A stretch of DNA of 64,000 nt, taken from positions 176,423 through 240,422 of the forward strand of contig CAJNOL010000047.1 of the NCBI GenBank assembly GCA_905250125.1, given 5' to 3'. Below the pieces are notes generated by a model, which was given only the letters and a program-made list of their open reading frames with translations, had not been told where the DNA came from and did not search any database. Of this stretch, positions 63,454-64,000 are shown piece after piece (the stretch's first letter is position 1; every line of letters starts with the position of its first letter). The position numbers and the translations under genes are program-made. This stretch comes from Rotaria sordida. Its lineage: Eukaryota > Rotifera > Eurotatoria > Philodinida > Philodinidae.

Positions 63454-64000
63454 TTAATCATCATTATCATGTTCTTTCGATGTTAGTTCACTTGTTGGTT
63501 TAGCACAAATAATTTTATAAATATGTAAAACAGTATAGACTGTTTTAGTAGCAACATTGGAATTTTTCTGTTAGAATTTTTGATATACATTCAAATGTTT
63601 TTCGCAAAATGTTGAATTCTATACCAGGACATGTATGAGTATAATCCGGATAATTTTCATGCTAATTCAACTTCATGGTAATAAAATTGTATTACATGTT
63701 AATACTTTAAAATTATTTATAGCTCATTCACAATCATGAAGAGTCTAAATAACAAAAAAAAAAAAGAAATAAATCTTATGGATGTTTAATAATCAAAACA
63801 TGTGTATCAACAATTTCATTAATATAAATTGAATCAAAAGCATCAATTTTTCATGTGTTGGTATTCGAAGTTTTGATGAACCTATTGCATGAATAGTTTT
63901 TGCTACACGATATAAATCAAATTTGCATTATAAATGTATAGCTATTATTCTATATTTATTTAAAAATTGAAATGTCTTTTTTTCATCATTAGCACCAGCA
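63454..64000 (-). pseudogene. CCT8 (TCP-1 theta chaperonin subunit) pseudogene, partial
   Basis: From the right edge leftward on the minus strand, with frame changes: an apical-domain block (AGAND then FDLYRVAKTI), a segment SIYINEIVDTHVLIIKH corresponding to the conserved SVYL.E.GDT.V..FKH of CCT8, then a block with VELA and TCPGIE, and finally the C-terminus KTVYTVLHIYKIICAKPTSE ending in acidic residues and TAA at 63454-63456. In-frame stops, frameshifts and at least one internal deletion of about 75 codons show it is dead. An intact gene must exist elsewhere. It continues beyond the window. Confidence 0.8.

Overview
The window is metazoan nuclear DNA, very AT-rich. Most introns are 50-90 bp and T-rich, with GT..AG ends; a few are 0.5-2.7 kb. 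Every multi-exon gene reads through cleanly at the splice sites I assigned. The mix of an intermediate filament gene, a neuropeptide-type GPCR, a DLC1-like RhoGAP/START gene and UBR7, together with long gene-poor stretches full of decayed transposons, suits a bdelloid rotifer (Rotaria or Adineta type). That placement is inference from gene style; no marker gene here proves it.

Layout. 1-7.0 kb: an 11-exon DLC1/STARD-type RhoGAP gene (+). 7.5-7.7 kb: a possible small myristoylated protein (-). 7.7-12.4 kb: gene desert with a dead mariner-type element and a 203-bp GC-rich foldback MITE. 12.4-14.7 kb: intermediate filament gene (-), divergent from an orphan type I membrane protein gene (+, 16.0-18.1 kb). 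24.8-28.2 kb: NOC3L (+). Between these two lies a broken tandem duplication: the 3' half of the membrane protein gene plus the 5' end of NOC3L occur twice, with one intact and one dead copy of each, separated by about 5 kb of transposon debris. 28.7-33.3 kb: a gene with an apparent ubiquitin-like N-terminus and a SAMD3-like domain (+), with a 1.2-kb foldback in its large intron. 35.0-37.5 kb: rhodopsin-family GPCR (+). 38.1 kb: small hypothetical gene (+). 38.4-46.3 kb: desert with another 1.15-kb foldback and degenerate tandem repeats. 46.3-47.1 kb: intronless short-chain dehydrogenase (+). 50.5-56.7 kb: 15-exon multi-C2H2 zinc finger gene (+) with a foldback in an intron. 56.7-60.5 kb: two more foldbacks, a mariner-like end and a tRNA-like relic. 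60.5-63.2 kb: UBR7 (-). 63.45-64.0 kb: CCT8 pseudogene (-), running off the right edge.

The genes do not form a pathway; they are unlinked housekeeping and signalling genes (nucleolar 60S assembly, N-recognin, Rho signalling, cytoskeleton, receptor). The notable content lies between and inside them: at least five long foldback elements with mutually unrelated arm sequences, three of them in the last 9 kb, and the reciprocal decay of the duplicated gene pair.
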